From NCBI RefSeq assembly GCF_025548555.1, contig NZ_JAJLPA010000001.1, forward strand, positions 186,001 to 250,000: a stretch of DNA of 64,000 bases. The letters run 5' to 3'. The translations under genes and the position numbers were made by a program. Position 1 is the stretch's first letter. Each line of letters begins with the position of its first letter. Source of the DNA: Sphingomonas sp. A2-49 (GTDB taxonomy: Bacteria; Pseudomonadota; Alphaproteobacteria; Sphingomonadales; Sphingomonadaceae). This document shows positions 1 to 8,115 of this stretch, one piece after another. Under the pieces are notes generated by a model. It worked only from the letters and a program-made list of their open reading frames with translations, was not told the DNA's origin and made no database searches.

Positions 1-89
1 GTCTGCACTTCGTGACCGGCGCGGCGCAAGGCCTGGGCGACCACGGTGCGGATCGCGGCGTCGTCGTCGACGACCAGAATGCGGGTCAT
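1..89 (-). CDS. ntrC: NtrC nitrogen-response regulator, N-terminal fragment cut by the window edge
   Basis: Only the first 29 codons are present; the gene runs off the left edge. The product begins MTRILVVDDDAAIRTVVAQA, the first strand and acidic pocket of a receiver domain. The ATG overlaps the stop of ntrB by four bases (ATGA), so the two are translationally coupled. NtrC is the sigma-54 activator phosphorylated by NtrB under nitrogen limitation. Identity rests on the receiver start plus the dusB-ntrB-ntrC order usual in Alphaproteobacteria; the AAA+ and DNA-binding domains lie outside the window and cannot be checked. Confidence 0.85.
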   Translation of the reverse strand, partial: MTRILVVDDDAAIRTVVAQALRRAGHEVQ

Positions 90-1132
90 GGCCGCGCGGC
101 GCGTGGCAGGAGGAGGCGGAGCGTCGTCATTTCGGGACTTCCTTCGCGGGCGTATTGGACGATGCCGCCCATGTCGCGCATCAGCTTGTCGACCAACGCG
201 AGGCCCAGCCCCTGCCCCTCCGGCCGCCCCGACACGAACGGGTCGAACAGATGATCGGCGATGTCCGCCGGCGCGCCCGGACCGTTGTCGAGCACGCAGA
301 TCTCGATCGGCAGCGGCACGCGCGGGCGGCCGGGCGCCGCGGCGACCGACATGCCGTGACGATAGGCGGTGGTGATGACGATCCGGGGGTTGCGCTCCAG
401 CTTCGATGCTTCGCGCGCATTCTTCAGAAGGTTTATCAGGATCTGGAGCGTCGCGTCGCGGTTGATCGCGGCGGGCGGCAGCGACGGATCGAACCGCTCC
501 TCGATCGTGATGCCGCGCGCGAACCCAGCGAGGGCCAGCCGGCGCGCATGACCGATCAGGGGATAGATGTTTTCCGGCGCGATCGGCAGCGGGCGGGTGT
601 CGCTGAAATCCTGCATCCGGTCGATCAGCGCGGCGATCCGATCGACCTCCGTCACGATCAGCGTCGTCAGCTCGCCCGCGCCGATCAGCTGAGCGGCCCC
701 GCGGATCCCCGACAGCGGGTTCTTGATCTCGTGCGCGAGCATCGCCGCGGCACCGCTGGCAGCGCGGGCGCTGGCCCCTCGCCCTGCGGCGTGGCCCAGC
801 CCGCGCGTGCTGGCGGCGCTGTGCAGCGTGATCGTCCGCCAGCCGGGGTGATCGGCGATCGCCGCCTCGACGAAGTCGACGCGGATCTTGGGGCCGTGCG
901 GGATCGCGATCTCGGTATCGTAGAAGGCGACGCCCTGCCCCTCGCGGCGATCGCCGTCGGCGGGTGGCGGCAGGATCGCGGCGAGCGGTTGTCCCCGCAT
1001 CACCCGTTCGGAAAGGTTGAGCAATTGCTCGGCCAGCGCGTTGGCGTGCGCGATGCGATCGTCCGGATCGACGACGACGACCGCGACGGGCAGCGCGGCG
1101 AACAGTTCCGAAAACCCCGGCCGGATCGCCAT
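86..1132 (-). CDS. ntrB: NtrB nitrogen-regulation sensor histidine kinase
   Basis: Soluble two-component kinase of 348 residues, the usual NtrB length, with no membrane segment. Residues about 7-100 form a PAS domain. The phosphoacceptor His is H134 in the H box AHEIKNPLSGIRGA. The ATPase domain shows an N box (INLLKNAREAS), a G1 box (VLDNGPGAPAD) and a G2 box (GQGLGLALV). It phosphorylates or dephosphorylates NtrC according to nitrogen status, in this family through PII. It lies 7 bases after dusB and overlaps ntrC by four bases, giving a dusB-ntrB-ntrC operon on the minus strand. An Ala-rich linker at about residues 112-131 separates PAS and H box. Confidence 0.93.
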   Translation of the reverse strand: MAIRPGFSELFAALPVAVVVVDPDDRIAHANALAEQLLNLSERVMRGQPLAAILPPPADGDRREGQGVAFYDTEIAIPHGPKIRVDFVEAAIADHPGWRTITLHSAASTRGLGHAAGRGASARAASGAAAMLAHEIKNPLSGIRGAAQLIGAGELTTLIVTEVDRIAALIDRMQDFSDTRPLPIAPENIYPLIGHARRLALAGFARGITIEERFDPSLPPAAINRDATLQILINLLKNAREASKLERNPRIVITTAYRHGMSVAAAPGRPRVPLPIEICVLDNGPGAPADIADHLFDPFVSGRPEGQGLGLALVDKLMRDMGGIVQYAREGSPEMTTLRLLLPRAARP

Positions 1133-1139
1133 GGCCGGG

Positions 1140-2153
1140 TCAGGCGGCCTGCTGCTGCCGGGCGGGCTGGTCGCGATGCGGCGCGTAGAAATCGGCGAGC
1201 ATGCGCTTGACGGTCGCGGCGTCGGGCTGCTGGTTGACGGCGTTGCGGAACTCCGCCGATCCGGTCAGCCCCTTGGTGTACCAGCCGATATGCTTGCGCG
1301 CCATATTGACGCCGGTCACGTCGCCATAATGCGCGAGCATCGTCTCGTAATGCTCGAGGATCACATGGTATTGTTCGTCGAGTGACGGATCGGGCCGGCG
1401 CGTGCCCGATGCCAGATACTCCATCACCTGACCCAGCAGCCACGGCCGGCCATAGGCGCCGCGGCCGATCATGATCCCGTCCGCCCCGGACTGGTCGAGC
1501 GCGGCGACCGCATCGTCGATGTCGCAGATGTCGCCGTTGGCGATCACCGGGATCGACACCGCCTCCTTGACCGTGCGGATGAAGCGCCAGTCCGCTTCGC
1601 CCTTGTACATCTGGTTGCGGGTCCGCCCGTGGACGGTGATGAGCCGCACCCCCAGATCCTCGGCGATGCGCGACAGTTCGGGGGCGTTCAGGCTGTCGTG
1701 ACACCAGCCCATGCGCATCTTCAGCGTCACCGGCGCCTTTACCGCCTTCACCACGCTGTCGACCAGCGCCGCGGCGAGCGTCAGGTCGCGCATCAGCGCC
1801 GAACCGGCGTCGCCATTGGTGACCTTCCGGACCGGACAGCCCATGTTGATGTCGATGATCGCCGCGCCGCGATCCTCGGCGAGCTTCGCGGCTTCCGCCA
1901 TCTCATAGGGCGTGCAGCCGACCAGTTGCATCGACACCGGCTCCTCGGACAGATGCCACGCCGCCTTCTGGATCGACTGACGCGTTTCGCGGATCGCCGC
2001 CTGGCTGGCGATCATCTCCGTGACGTTGAGGCCGGAGCCGTAGCGGCGCACCAGCGTGCGGAACGGCATGTCGGTGACGCCGGTCATCGGCGCCAGCACG
2101 ACAGGGCTGTCGATCCGCACGGGACCGATCTGGATGGGCGTAAGGTGAGCCAT
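1140..2153 (-). CDS. dusB: tRNA-dihydrouridine synthase DusB (NifR3)
   Basis: FMN-dependent reductase of uridine in the tRNA D-loop; 337 residues, normal for DusB. The N-terminal TIM barrel starts with [19 protein letters not shown]. The catalytic Cys is C106 in [17 protein letters not shown], and the FMN phosphate site is near VIANGDI and [14 protein letters not shown] chose the ATG at 2151-2153 ([10 protein letters not shown]) because the frame stays open far upstream only as antisense to ispDF, and the family begins at this point. It is the first gene of the operon that continues into ntrB and ntrC, the arrangement that gave the old name nifR3. It is divergent from ispDF, with an 81-base shared promoter region. 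Confidence 0.95.
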   Translation of the reverse strand: MAHLTPIQIGPVRIDSPVVLAPMTGVTDMPFRTLVRRYGSGLNVTEMIASQAAIRETRQSIQKAAWHLSEEPVSMQLVGCTPYEMAEAAKLAEDRGAAIIDINMGCPVRKVTNGDAGSALMRDLTLAAALVDSVVKAVKAPVTLKMRMGWCHDSLNAPELSRIAEDLGVRLITVHGRTRNQMYKGEADWRFIRTVKEAVSIPVIANGDICDIDDAVAALDQSGADGIMIGRGAYGRPWLLGQVMEYLASGTRRPDPSLDEQYHVILEHYETMLAHYGDVTGVNMARKHIGWYTKGLTGSAEFRNAVNQQPDAATVKRMLADFYAPHRDQPARQQQAA

Positions 2154-2234
2154 GATCTGCCTGAAAATTGGGCAACGCCTTACCCTGCCCCGCCCGCTCT
2201 GGCAAGCTGGCGGGCGTTGCGCTAGGCGGCGGCG

Positions 2235-3359
2235 ATGACGGATCGACCACGCACGGTGGCGCTGATCGTCGCGGCGGGCAGCGGCTCGCGCGCGGGCGGC
2301 GCGGTTCCCAAACAATATGCGATGCTGGTTGGCAAGCCGCTGATCGCACACGCATACGCCGCCTTCGCGGGGCATCCGGCGGTGGACGAGGTCGTCGTCG
2401 TGATCGCCGCCGGCGCTGAGCGGCAGGCAATCGACGCGCTCGGGCCGGTCCGCACCGTCGTCGGCGGCGCGACACGGCGCGAGTCGGTGGCGCGGGGGCT
2501 TGCGGCGGTCACCGGCGCGCGCATCCTCGTGCACGATGCGGCCCGGCCGTTCGTGCCCGCGGCCGTGATCGACCGCGTCCTCGCCGCGCTCGACGAGGCC
2601 GATGGCGCGGTCCCCACGCTTGCGGTCGCGGATACGCTGTTGCGCGACGGCGCGCTCGTGCCGCGCGACGGGCTGTCGCGTGTCCAGACGCCGCAGGGGT
2701 TTCGCCGCGACGCGCTCGCCCGCGCGCATGCCGGTTGGCCCGCCGGCGAGGACGCGACCGACGACGCGCAGATGGTGCGACGGCTTGGCGGGAGCATCGC
2801 TTTGGTGCAGGGCGATGCGATGCTCGACAAGGTCACGCATCCAGAGGATTTCGCCGCCGCCGCAACGCGGGTGGCGTGGGAAACGCGCAGCGCATCCGGT
2901 TTCGACGTCCATCGGCTGGAAACGGGCGAAGCGCTGTGGCTCGGCGGCGTGCTGATCCCCCACGACAAGGGGCTGTCGGGGCATAGCGACGCCGATGTCG
3001 GCCTGCACGCGCTGACCGACGCGCTGCTCGGCACGATCGCGGCGGGCGACATCGGCACGCATTTTCCCCCCACCGACCCGCAGTGGAAGGGCGCCGACTC
3101 GGCCCAATTCCTCCAGCACGCCGCGCGGCTGATCGCCGACAATGGCGGGCGGATCGATTTCATCGACCTCACGCTGATCTGCGAGGCGCCCAAGATCGGT
3201 CCGCACCGCGCGGCGATGCAGGCGCGGATCGGTGCGCTGCTGGGGCTCGACATCGATCGGGTGAGCATCAAGGCGACGACGACCGAACGGCTGGGCTTCA
3301 CCGGCCGCGGCGAGGGGATCGCGGCGCAGGCGATCGCCACCGTGAGCCTGCCGCGATGA
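2235..3359 (+). CDS. ispDF: Bifunctional MEP cytidylyltransferase / MEcPP synthase IspDF
   Basis: Catalyses two non-adjacent steps of the non-mevalonate isoprenoid pathway. Residues 1-215 are IspD, with the nucleotide-binding motif [16 protein letters not shown] (13-28) and HDAARPF near 100. Residues about 219-374 are IspF, with metal ligands in SGFDVH (D224, H226) and H258 in [15 protein letters not shown], and ending [15 protein letters not shown]. The fused 374-residue form is common in Alphaproteobacteria, so the fusion is expected. Its stop overlaps the next ATG (ATGA), and the operon continues with a secreted protein and pncC. Confidence 0.96.
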   Translation: MTDRPRTVALIVAAGSGSRAGGAVPKQYAMLVGKPLIAHAYAAFAGHPAVDEVVVVIAAGAERQAIDALGPVRTVVGGATRRESVARGLAAVTGARILVHDAARPFVPAAVIDRVLAALDEADGAVPTLAVADTLLRDGALVPRDGLSRVQTPQGFRRDALARAHAGWPAGEDATDDAQMVRRLGGSIALVQGDAMLDKVTHPEDFAAAATRVAWETRSASGFDVHRLETGEALWLGGVLIPHDKGLSGHSDADVGLHALTDALLGTIAAGDIGTHFPPTDPQWKGADSAQFLQHAARLIADNGGRIDFIDLTLICEAPKIGPHRAAMQARIGALLGLDIDRVSIKATTTERLGFTGRGEGIAAQAIATVSLPR

Positions 3360-3874
3360 GGGCGCTGATCGCCGCCGTGGCGTTGCTCGCCAGCCCGGCC
3401 GGGGCGCAGACCCGCTGCATCACCACGCCCGAGGCGGAGGCGATGACGCTGGTCGCGATGCCCGACATCATCCAGCAGACCGGCATCATCTGCGCAGCGC
3501 GCCTGCCCGCGAGCAGCCTGCTACGACGGACCGACAGCGACTTCCTCGCCAGATACCAGGTCGCGGCGGATCGGGCATGGTCGAGCGCGCGCGCCGCGAT
3601 CGTCAAGCTGTCCGACCCGATGATCGATTCGCTGCTCCAGTCCGACTTCGCGCGGCCGTTGCTGACCGCGGCGCTGGCACCGGTGCTGGTCGGGCGGATC
3701 AACCCCGCCGACTGCGCGACGATCGATCGCTTCGTGACGCAGCTCGCGCCGCTGCCGCCGCAGAACACGGCCGGCGTGATCGTGACGACGCTGCGCTACT
3801 TCAAGGCGGAGAAGGCGAAGGGCAAGGCGATCGCCGTCCCCGACCTGCCGCTTTGCCCGGAAGGCGCGCGGTGA
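3356..3874 (+). CDS. Putative secreted protein of unknown function
   Basis: A 172-residue protein whose first 18 residues ([18 protein letters not shown]) look like a Sec signal peptide with an ASPAGAQ cleavage region. The mature part is mostly helical with three or four Cys residues ([32 protein letters not shown]), compatible with periplasmic disulfides. No enzymatic motif is recognisable. It overlaps ispDF by four bases and pncC by one base, so the three are surely co-transcribed, yet neither neighbour suggests a role. It may belong to a sphingomonad-specific family. The reading frame is convincing because of the signal peptide and tight junctions; the function is unknown. Confidence 0.75.
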   Translation: MRALIAAVALLASPAGAQTRCITTPEAEAMTLVAMPDIIQQTGIICAARLPASSLLRRTDSDFLARYQVAADRAWSSARAAIVKLSDPMIDSLLQSDFARPLLTAALAPVLVGRINPADCATIDRFVTQLAPLPPQNTAGVIVTTLRYFKAEKAKGKAIAVPDLPLCPEGAR

Positions 3875-4374
3875 TGGATTCGCTGCTGCCCCCCGAACTG
3901 CTCGCCGCCGCCGCGCGCGTGGTCGAGGCGAACCGCGCCGCCGGGCGCACCGTCGCGCTGGCGGAAAGCTGCACAGGTGGCCTCGTCGCTGCCGCGATCA
4001 CCGAGATCCCGGGGTCCTCGGACGTGTTCGGTGCGGGCTTCGTCACCTATTCGAACGATGCCAAGATGAAGCTGCTGCGCGTCAATTCGGACGTGCTCGA
4101 AACCTTCGGCGCGGTGTCGATCGCGGTGGCATGGAGCATGGCGCAGGGCGCACTGGCCAACAGCGGCGCCGACGTCGCGGTCGCGATCACCGGCATTGCG
4201 GGCCCCGGCGGCGGTTCGGAGAAGAAGCCGGTCGGCACCGTCGTCTTCGCGCGCGCGGAGAAGGGCGGCGATCCGTCCGACGTCCACGCCGATCGCAAGA
4301 TGTTCGGCGACCTGGGCCGCGGCGGTATCCGGCTTCAGGCGGCGCTGGTCGCGCTCGAACTGCTGCTGCCGTAG
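3874..4374 (+). CDS. pncC: CinA-type nicotinamide-nucleotide amidohydrolase PncC
   Basis: A 166-residue stand-alone CinA C-terminal domain, which hydrolyses NMN to nicotinate mononucleotide and recycles the by-product of NAD-dependent DNA ligase. The family motif ALAESCTGGLVAA is at residues 28-40, and ITGIAGPGGGSEKKPVGTV carries the second signature. The ATG at 3874 overlaps the previous stop (TGATG); a GTG one codon earlier (3871) is a possible alternative start. Its last 40 bases overlap the 3' end of the convergent START-domain gene. Confidence 0.9.
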   Translation: MDSLLPPELLAAAARVVEANRAAGRTVALAESCTGGLVAAAITEIPGSSDVFGAGFVTYSNDAKMKLLRVNSDVLETFGAVSIAVAWSMAQGALANSGADVAVAITGIAGPGGGSEKKPVGTVVFARAEKGGDPSDVHADRKMFGDLGRGGIRLQAALVALELLLP

Positions 4375-4793
4375 AGCACCTTCGCGCGCTCCTCGAAGGC
4401 GCCGATCATTCGGCGCAGCGCCACGCCGAACACCTGCCCGGCCAGCATTTCGAACATCCGGTTCTTGAACTGGAAATCGACCGCGAAATCGACCGCACAG
4501 CCGCCCTCTTCCGCGCGGAACGTCCAGTCGTTGTGCAGGTATTTCAGCGGGCCTTCGATATATTCGACATGGATCGTGGACGGCCGCGCCTTCTCGACCT
4601 TCGACGTGAACGTCTCGCGCAGCCCCTTGAAGCCGACGATCATGTCGGCCAGCGTCGCGGTGGCACTGTCCTGGCGGACGCGCATCGCCGTTACCCAGGG
4701 CAGGAATTCGGGGTAGCGCTTCACGTCGGCGACCATGTCGAACATCTGCTCCGGCGTGTAGGGCAGATGCCGCGTCTCGGAATGTTTAGGCAC
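4335..4793 (-). CDS. COQ10 / RatA-family START-domain protein
   Basis: About 152 residues of a polyketide-cyclase/START fold. It starts near [20 protein letters not shown] and contains [12 protein letters not shown], the N-terminal signature of the COQ10/RatA group. In eukaryotes and Alphaproteobacteria COQ10 proteins bind ubiquinone for respiration; E. coli RatA was described as blocking 70S assembly. The COQ10-like role is likelier here. The 5' end lies in a 12-base tandem repeat that provides three in-frame GTG codons (4793, 4805, 4817); I give the most downstream, and translation is probably coupled to lipA, whose stop it overlaps. The C-terminus ([12 protein letters not shown]) is antisense to the pncC end. 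Confidence 0.85.
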   Translation of the reverse strand: MPKHSETRHLPYTPEQMFDMVADVKRYPEFLPWVTAMRVRQDSATATLADMIVGFKGLRETFTSKVEKARPSTIHVEYIEGPLKYLHNDWTFRAEEGGCAVDFAVDFQFKNRMFEMLAGQVFGVALRRMIGAFEERAKVLYGSSSSSATSAA

Positions 4794-5745
4794 GATCGGG
4801 GGCACGATCGGGGGCACGATCGGGGATCCCGGCGGCCAGCTTCGCCTCCCGGTTCGCGCGCATCTTCGCGAAGTCGTCTCCCGCGTGATAGCTCGACCGG
4901 GTGAGCGGCGAGGATGCGACGAGCAGGAAGCCCTTGGCGCGCGCGATCGCGGCATAGCTGTCGAACGCCTTGGGCGTGACGAACTCCTCGACCTTCGCAT
5001 GGCGCGGCGTCGGCTGGAGATACTGGCCCATCGTCAGGAAATCGATGTCGGCGGAGCGCATGTCGTCCATCACCTGATGCACTTCGAGCCGCTGTTCGCC
5101 CAGCCCCAGCATCACCCCGGACTTGGTGAAGATCGAGGGATCGAGCTTCTTGACGCTCTCCAGCAACCGTATCGACGCATAATAGCGCGCGCCCGGCCGG
5201 ATCGTCGGATACAGGCGCGGCACGGTTTCGAGATTGTGGTTGTAGACGTCGGGCCGCGCCGCGACGATCGCCTCGACCGCGGCCTCGTGCTTGTTGCGGA
5301 AATCGGGAGTCAGGATCTCGATCGTGGTGCGCGGATTGGAACGGCGGATCGCCTCGATCACCTTGACGAACTGGCGCGCGCCGCCGTCGGGCAGGTCGTC
5401 GCGATCGACCGAGGTCACGACGATATGCTCCAGCCCCATCTGCGCCGCGGCGTCGGCGACGTTGTTGGGCTCCATCGGATCGACCGCGCGCGGCATGCCC
5501 GTCTTGACGTTGCAGAAGGCGCAGGCGCGCGTGCAGGTGTCGCCCAGGATCATGACGGTCGCATGCTTCTTCGACCAGCATTCGCCGATGTTCGGGCATG
5601 CCGCCTCTTCGCAGACCGTCGTCAGGCTTTTCGAGCGCATCAGCTCGCGGGTCGCGGCGAAGCCGGCGCTGGTCGGTGCCTTGACCCGGATCCAGTCGGG
5701 CTTGCGCAGGCGTTCCGGACGGGCGAGCGGAGTCATCTCGTTCAT
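4786..5745 (-). CDS. lipA: Lipoyl synthase LipA (radical SAM)
   Basis: Inserts two sulfurs into octanoyl groups on E2/H proteins. The 319-residue protein carries both clusters: the auxiliary cluster at C45, C50 and C56 ([12 protein letters not shown]) and the radical SAM CxxxCxxC at C71, C75 and C78 ([10 protein letters not shown]). The C-terminal [10 protein letters not shown] supplies the conserved Ser. I took the ATG at 5743-5745; a second in-frame ATG three codons later (MTPLARP) is possible. The last 12 residues are PDRA three times, encoded by a 12-base tandem repeat, an unusual low-complexity tail. It is divergent from the carbonic anhydrase gene and followed by the COQ10-like gene. 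Confidence 0.96.
   Translation of the reverse strand: MNEMTPLARPERLRKPDWIRVKAPTSAGFAATRELMRSKSLTTVCEEAACPNIGECWSKKHATVMILGDTCTRACAFCNVKTGMPRAVDPMEPNNVADAAAQMGLEHIVVTSVDRDDLPDGGARQFVKVIEAIRRSNPRTTIEILTPDFRNKHEAAVEAIVAARPDVYNHNLETVPRLYPTIRPGARYYASIRLLESVKKLDPSIFTKSGVMLGLGEQRLEVHQVMDDMRSADIDFLTMGQYLQPTPRHAKVEEFVTPKAFDSYAAIARAKGFLLVASSPLTRSSYHAGDDFAKMRANREAKLAAGIPDRAPDRAPDRA
4791..4826. repeat. Three tandem 12-base repeats at the lipA / COQ10-like junction
   Basis: On the plus strand three copies of CACGATCGGGGG lie head to tail (4791-4802, 4803-4814, 4815-4826, the last ending in A). Read on the minus strand they encode [12 protein letters not shown] at the LipA C-terminus in one frame and [11 protein letters not shown], with three GTG codons, in the frame of the downstream gene. 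Since 12 is a multiple of three, changes in copy number would keep both frames. Confidence 0.95.
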
Positions 5746-5913
5746 GGGCGCGAGATAGCGATCAAGCCGCCCCCCCACAACCTCTGTCCACGGTGTGCCT
5801 GCGCCTTGCCCCTTTGTAACGCTTGATGGCTGGGACCGTATTGGCCCTTTCGTGCGGAAACCCAGATGGGATACGGCGTTCTGCACGCAGATCGGACATC
5901 AACGGAGGACGCA

Positions 5914-6543
5914 TTGACCGACTTTTCGAACATGATCGAGGGCTATCACCGCTTCCGCAAGGGCGGCTGGACGCAGCAGCGCGAACGCTGGGTCGAGCTG
6001 AGCGCCGGGCAAAGCCCCAAGGTCATGGTGATCGCCTGTTCCGACAGCCGGGTCGACCCGTCCCAGATCTTCGACACGTCGCCCGGCGAGATCTTCGCCG
6101 TCCGCAACGTCGCCAATCTCGTCCCGCCGTTCGAGACGGGTGGCGGCTATCACGGCGTGTCGGCGGCGGTCGAATTCGCGGTGACGCAGCTGGAGGTGCC
6201 GGAGGTCGTCGTGATGGGCCACGCCTCGTGCGGCGGCTGTGCGGCGGCGCTGTCGCACGGCTTCAAGGACAGCAAGGCGGGAGAGGGCAAGTTCATCTCC
6301 GACTGGGTCGGCCTGCTCGACGAGGCCCGCGAGCGCGTGATCGCAAAGTTCGGCGACAGCGCCGATGCCAAGCGCGAGATGGAGCATGAGGCGGTTCGCG
6401 TCAGCCTCGACAACCTGCGCACCTTCCCTTTCGTCGCCGAGCGCGAGGCGGCCGGCACGCTGAAGCTGCGCGGCGCCTATTTCGCCATCGCCGATGGCGT
6501 GTTGCACGTCATGGACGACGACGGCGTGTTCGCGCCGGCCTGA
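5914..6543 (+). CDS. Beta-class carbonic anhydrase
   Basis: Interconverts CO2 and bicarbonate. The 209-residue product has the beta-class zinc site: C42 with D44 and R46 in ACSDSRVD, then H103 and C106 in MGHASCGGC. I chose the TTG at 5914 because a strong ribosome-binding site (AACGGAGGA, 5901-5909) lies just upstream, whereas the first in-frame ATG at 5932 is too far from it. The gene is monocistronic, divergent from lipA, and ends just before a perfect 13-bp hairpin. Confidence 0.93.
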   Translation: MTDFSNMIEGYHRFRKGGWTQQRERWVELSAGQSPKVMVIACSDSRVDPSQIFDTSPGEIFAVRNVANLVPPFETGGGYHGVSAAVEFAVTQLEVPEVVVMGHASCGGCAAALSHGFKDSKAGEGKFISDWVGLLDEARERVIAKFGDSADAKREMEHEAVRVSLDNLRTFPFVAEREAAGTLKLRGAYFAIADGVLHVMDDDGVFAPA

Positions 6544-6550
6544 CCGGTCC

Positions 6551-6579
6551 CGCTCCCCCCGCCCGAGGCGGGGGGAGCG
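6551..6579. terminator. Perfect 13-bp GC hairpin between convergent genes
   Basis: Inverted repeat CGCTCCCCCCGCC / GGCGGGGGGAGCG with a CGA loop, placed between the 3' ends of the carbonic anhydrase and acetyltransferase genes. There is no T-tract on either side, so it could be a bidirectional transcription stop or an mRNA-end stabiliser. Confidence 0.6.
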
Positions 6580-6580
6580 G

Positions 6581-7102
6581 TTAGATGGTGCGGGCGTAGA
6601 CGACGTCGTCGTACAGCGACGCGCCGACGCGATACTGCCGGCTGCCCGCCATCGCGAAGCCGTTGCGTTCGTAGAATGCCCGCGCCCGCGCGTTCCTGCC
6701 GAGCACCCCCAGCAGCAACCGCCGCCGGCCCAGCGCCCGCGCGTCGTCGATCGCCCGGGCAAGCAGCGCCTTGCCCAGTCCCGTCCCTTGCGCGAGCGGC
6801 AGCGTATAGATCCGGCGCAACTCGATGTCGTGCGCGTCGCCGGGGATCGGAACGTCGGGCAGGGTGAGCAGCGTGTAGCCGACCGGCGCGGCGCCATCGG
6901 CATGTTCGGCAAGCGTCACGATGCTGCCGGACCCTTGCGCCCATGCCTCGAACGCGGCGGGCGAGCTGTTCCGGGTGACGTGCGCGACGATATCGGCGCC
7001 GTCGAGGATCCCGGCGAAGGTCGCGAGAAAGCTCGCCCCGGCGACCAGCGCGACGGCGGGCGCGTCCGCAGGGGACGCGCGCCGAAGCCGCCACTGCGTC
7101 AT
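6581..7102 (-). CDS. GNAT-family N-acetyltransferase
   Basis: A 173-residue single-domain GNAT enzyme using acetyl-CoA. Motif A is visible as LPLAQGTGLGKALLARAIDD (about residues 101-120), preceded by the beta-4 strand IELRRIYT; motif B includes RNARARAFYERNGF. The substrate cannot be predicted. Its ATG overlaps the ndk stop by one base (TGATG), so it is translated from the ndk transcript, although acetylation has no evident link to nucleotide balance. Confidence 0.88.
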   Translation of the reverse strand: MTQWRLRRASPADAPAVALVAGASFLATFAGILDGADIVAHVTRNSSPAAFEAWAQGSGSIVTLAEHADGAAPVGYTLLTLPDVPIPGDAHDIELRRIYTLPLAQGTGLGKALLARAIDDARALGRRRLLLGVLGRNARARAFYERNGFAMAGSRQYRVGASLYDDVVYARTI

Positions 7103-7524
7103 CAGCCGACGATTTCGTTCGGCTGGAAGAAATAGGCGATCTCGATCTCGGCGTTCTCGTCCGAATCCGAACCGTGCACGGTGTTCGCCTCGATCGATTC
7201 CGCCAGTTCCTTGCGGATCGTGCCGGGCTCCGCGTTCGCCGGGTTGGTTGCGCCCATGATGTCGCGGTTGCGCTGCATGGCGTTCTCGCCCTCCAGCACC
7301 TGCACGACCACCGGACCCGAAATCATGAACTCGACCAGGTCGTTGAAGAACGGGCGCGCGCGGTGGACGTCGTAGAAGCCCTCCGCCTGCTCGCGCGTCA
7401 TCTGGATCCGCTTCGATGCGACGACGCGCAGGCCGGCATCCTCCAGCATCTTGGTGACGGCGCCCGTCAGGTTGCGACGGGTGGCGTCCGGCTTGATGAT
7501 CGAAAAGGTACGGTTCGCGGCCAT
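7102..7524 (-). CDS. ndk: Nucleoside-diphosphate kinase
   Basis: Transfers the gamma-phosphate of ATP to NDPs by a ping-pong mechanism through a phospho-histidine. The 140-residue protein has the active-site H117 in [16 protein letters not shown] and the nucleotide-binding segment [14 protein letters not shown] (91-104), with K11 in IIKPDA. Length and motifs are canonical for a bacterial NDK. The ATG at 7522-7524 starts [10 protein letters not shown]. It is followed, with one-base overlap, by the GNAT gene. Confidence 0.97.
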   Translation of the reverse strand: MAANRTFSIIKPDATRRNLTGAVTKMLEDAGLRVVASKRIQMTREQAEGFYDVHRARPFFNDLVEFMISGPVVVQVLEGENAMQRNRDIMGATNPANAEPGTIRKELAESIEANTVHGSDSDENAEIEIAYFFQPNEIVG

Positions 7525-7613
7525 GATGGTCACGGGCTCCTGTAATTTGGGGCGGGAAGGAAGTGGCGTCGCCCTAGTCGCGGGTCGGCCGGTTTGCAAC
7601 CGTCCGCGACGGG

Positions 7614-8054
7614 TCAGGCCGCCTGCTCCCACCGCCCGCCGTCGTTCTGCTTCCAATAGCGTCGTTCGACGCCGGCACGCTCGCCCAACGCCCGCCAGGC
7701 GTCGCGCGCCGGGCGGATCGCGTCGTCCTCGAAGAAATGAAAGGCGCGATCGAAGGCGAGCGCGCCGTCGCGCCATGTGCCGTCGACCAGCGCGACGTGG
7801 CGCGCCGCGTTCGTGGCCGCGACGTCCGCCGCGATCAGGATCGGCTGGATCGCGTCGTCACCCGCGCCGGCCTGCGCATGCGGCAGGAAGCTGTCGGCGC
7901 GATACGACCAGAGCAGACGGTCGAGCAGCACACGCTGTTCCTCGCGCGCGCTGACGATCAGCAACCGTGCCCCGCTGTCGACGACCTTGGCGGCGATCTG
8001 CGGCAGCGCACGGTCGAGCGGCGTGGCGGTGAGATGATAGAAGTCGACCTGCAT
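7614..8054 (-). CDS. holC: DNA polymerase III chi subunit HolC
   Basis: A 146-residue clamp-loader accessory subunit that in well-studied systems links the replisome to SSB. It begins [20 protein letters not shown], typical of HolC, and has the family segment [21 protein letters not shown] in the middle. It lies downstream of pepA on the minus strand, the same order (pepA-holC) found in many Proteobacteria, which supports the call. A perfect 11-bp hairpin lies between the two genes. Confidence 0.9.
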   Translation of the reverse strand: MQVDFYHLTATPLDRALPQIAAKVVDSGARLLIVSAREEQRVLLDRLLWSYRADSFLPHAQAGAGDDAIQPILIAADVAATNAARHVALVDGTWRDGALAFDRAFHFFEDDAIRPARDAWRALGERAGVERRYWKQNDGGRWEQAA

Positions 8055-8074
8055 CGCGCCAGCCTAGCGCAGCA

Positions 8075-8106
8075 CGGCGGGCGCGTCATCATGACCGCGC
8101 CCGCCG
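8075..8106. terminator. Perfect 11-bp hairpin between pepA and holC
   Basis: CGGCGGGCGCG (8075-8085) pairs with CGCGCCCGCCG (8096-8106) around a ten-base loop. It lies in the 61-base gap after the pepA stop. Without a T-tract it may attenuate read-through into holC or protect the pepA mRNA end. Confidence 0.5.
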
Positions 8107-8115
8107 CCCGCCCCG

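Noticed and set aside
1140-3206. 688-codon extension of dusB
   Set aside because: The family begins at the ATG at 2153; the rest is antisense to ispDF.
2235-3359. IspD-IspF fusion as novel
   Set aside because: Known bifunctional IspDF in many Alphaproteobacteria.
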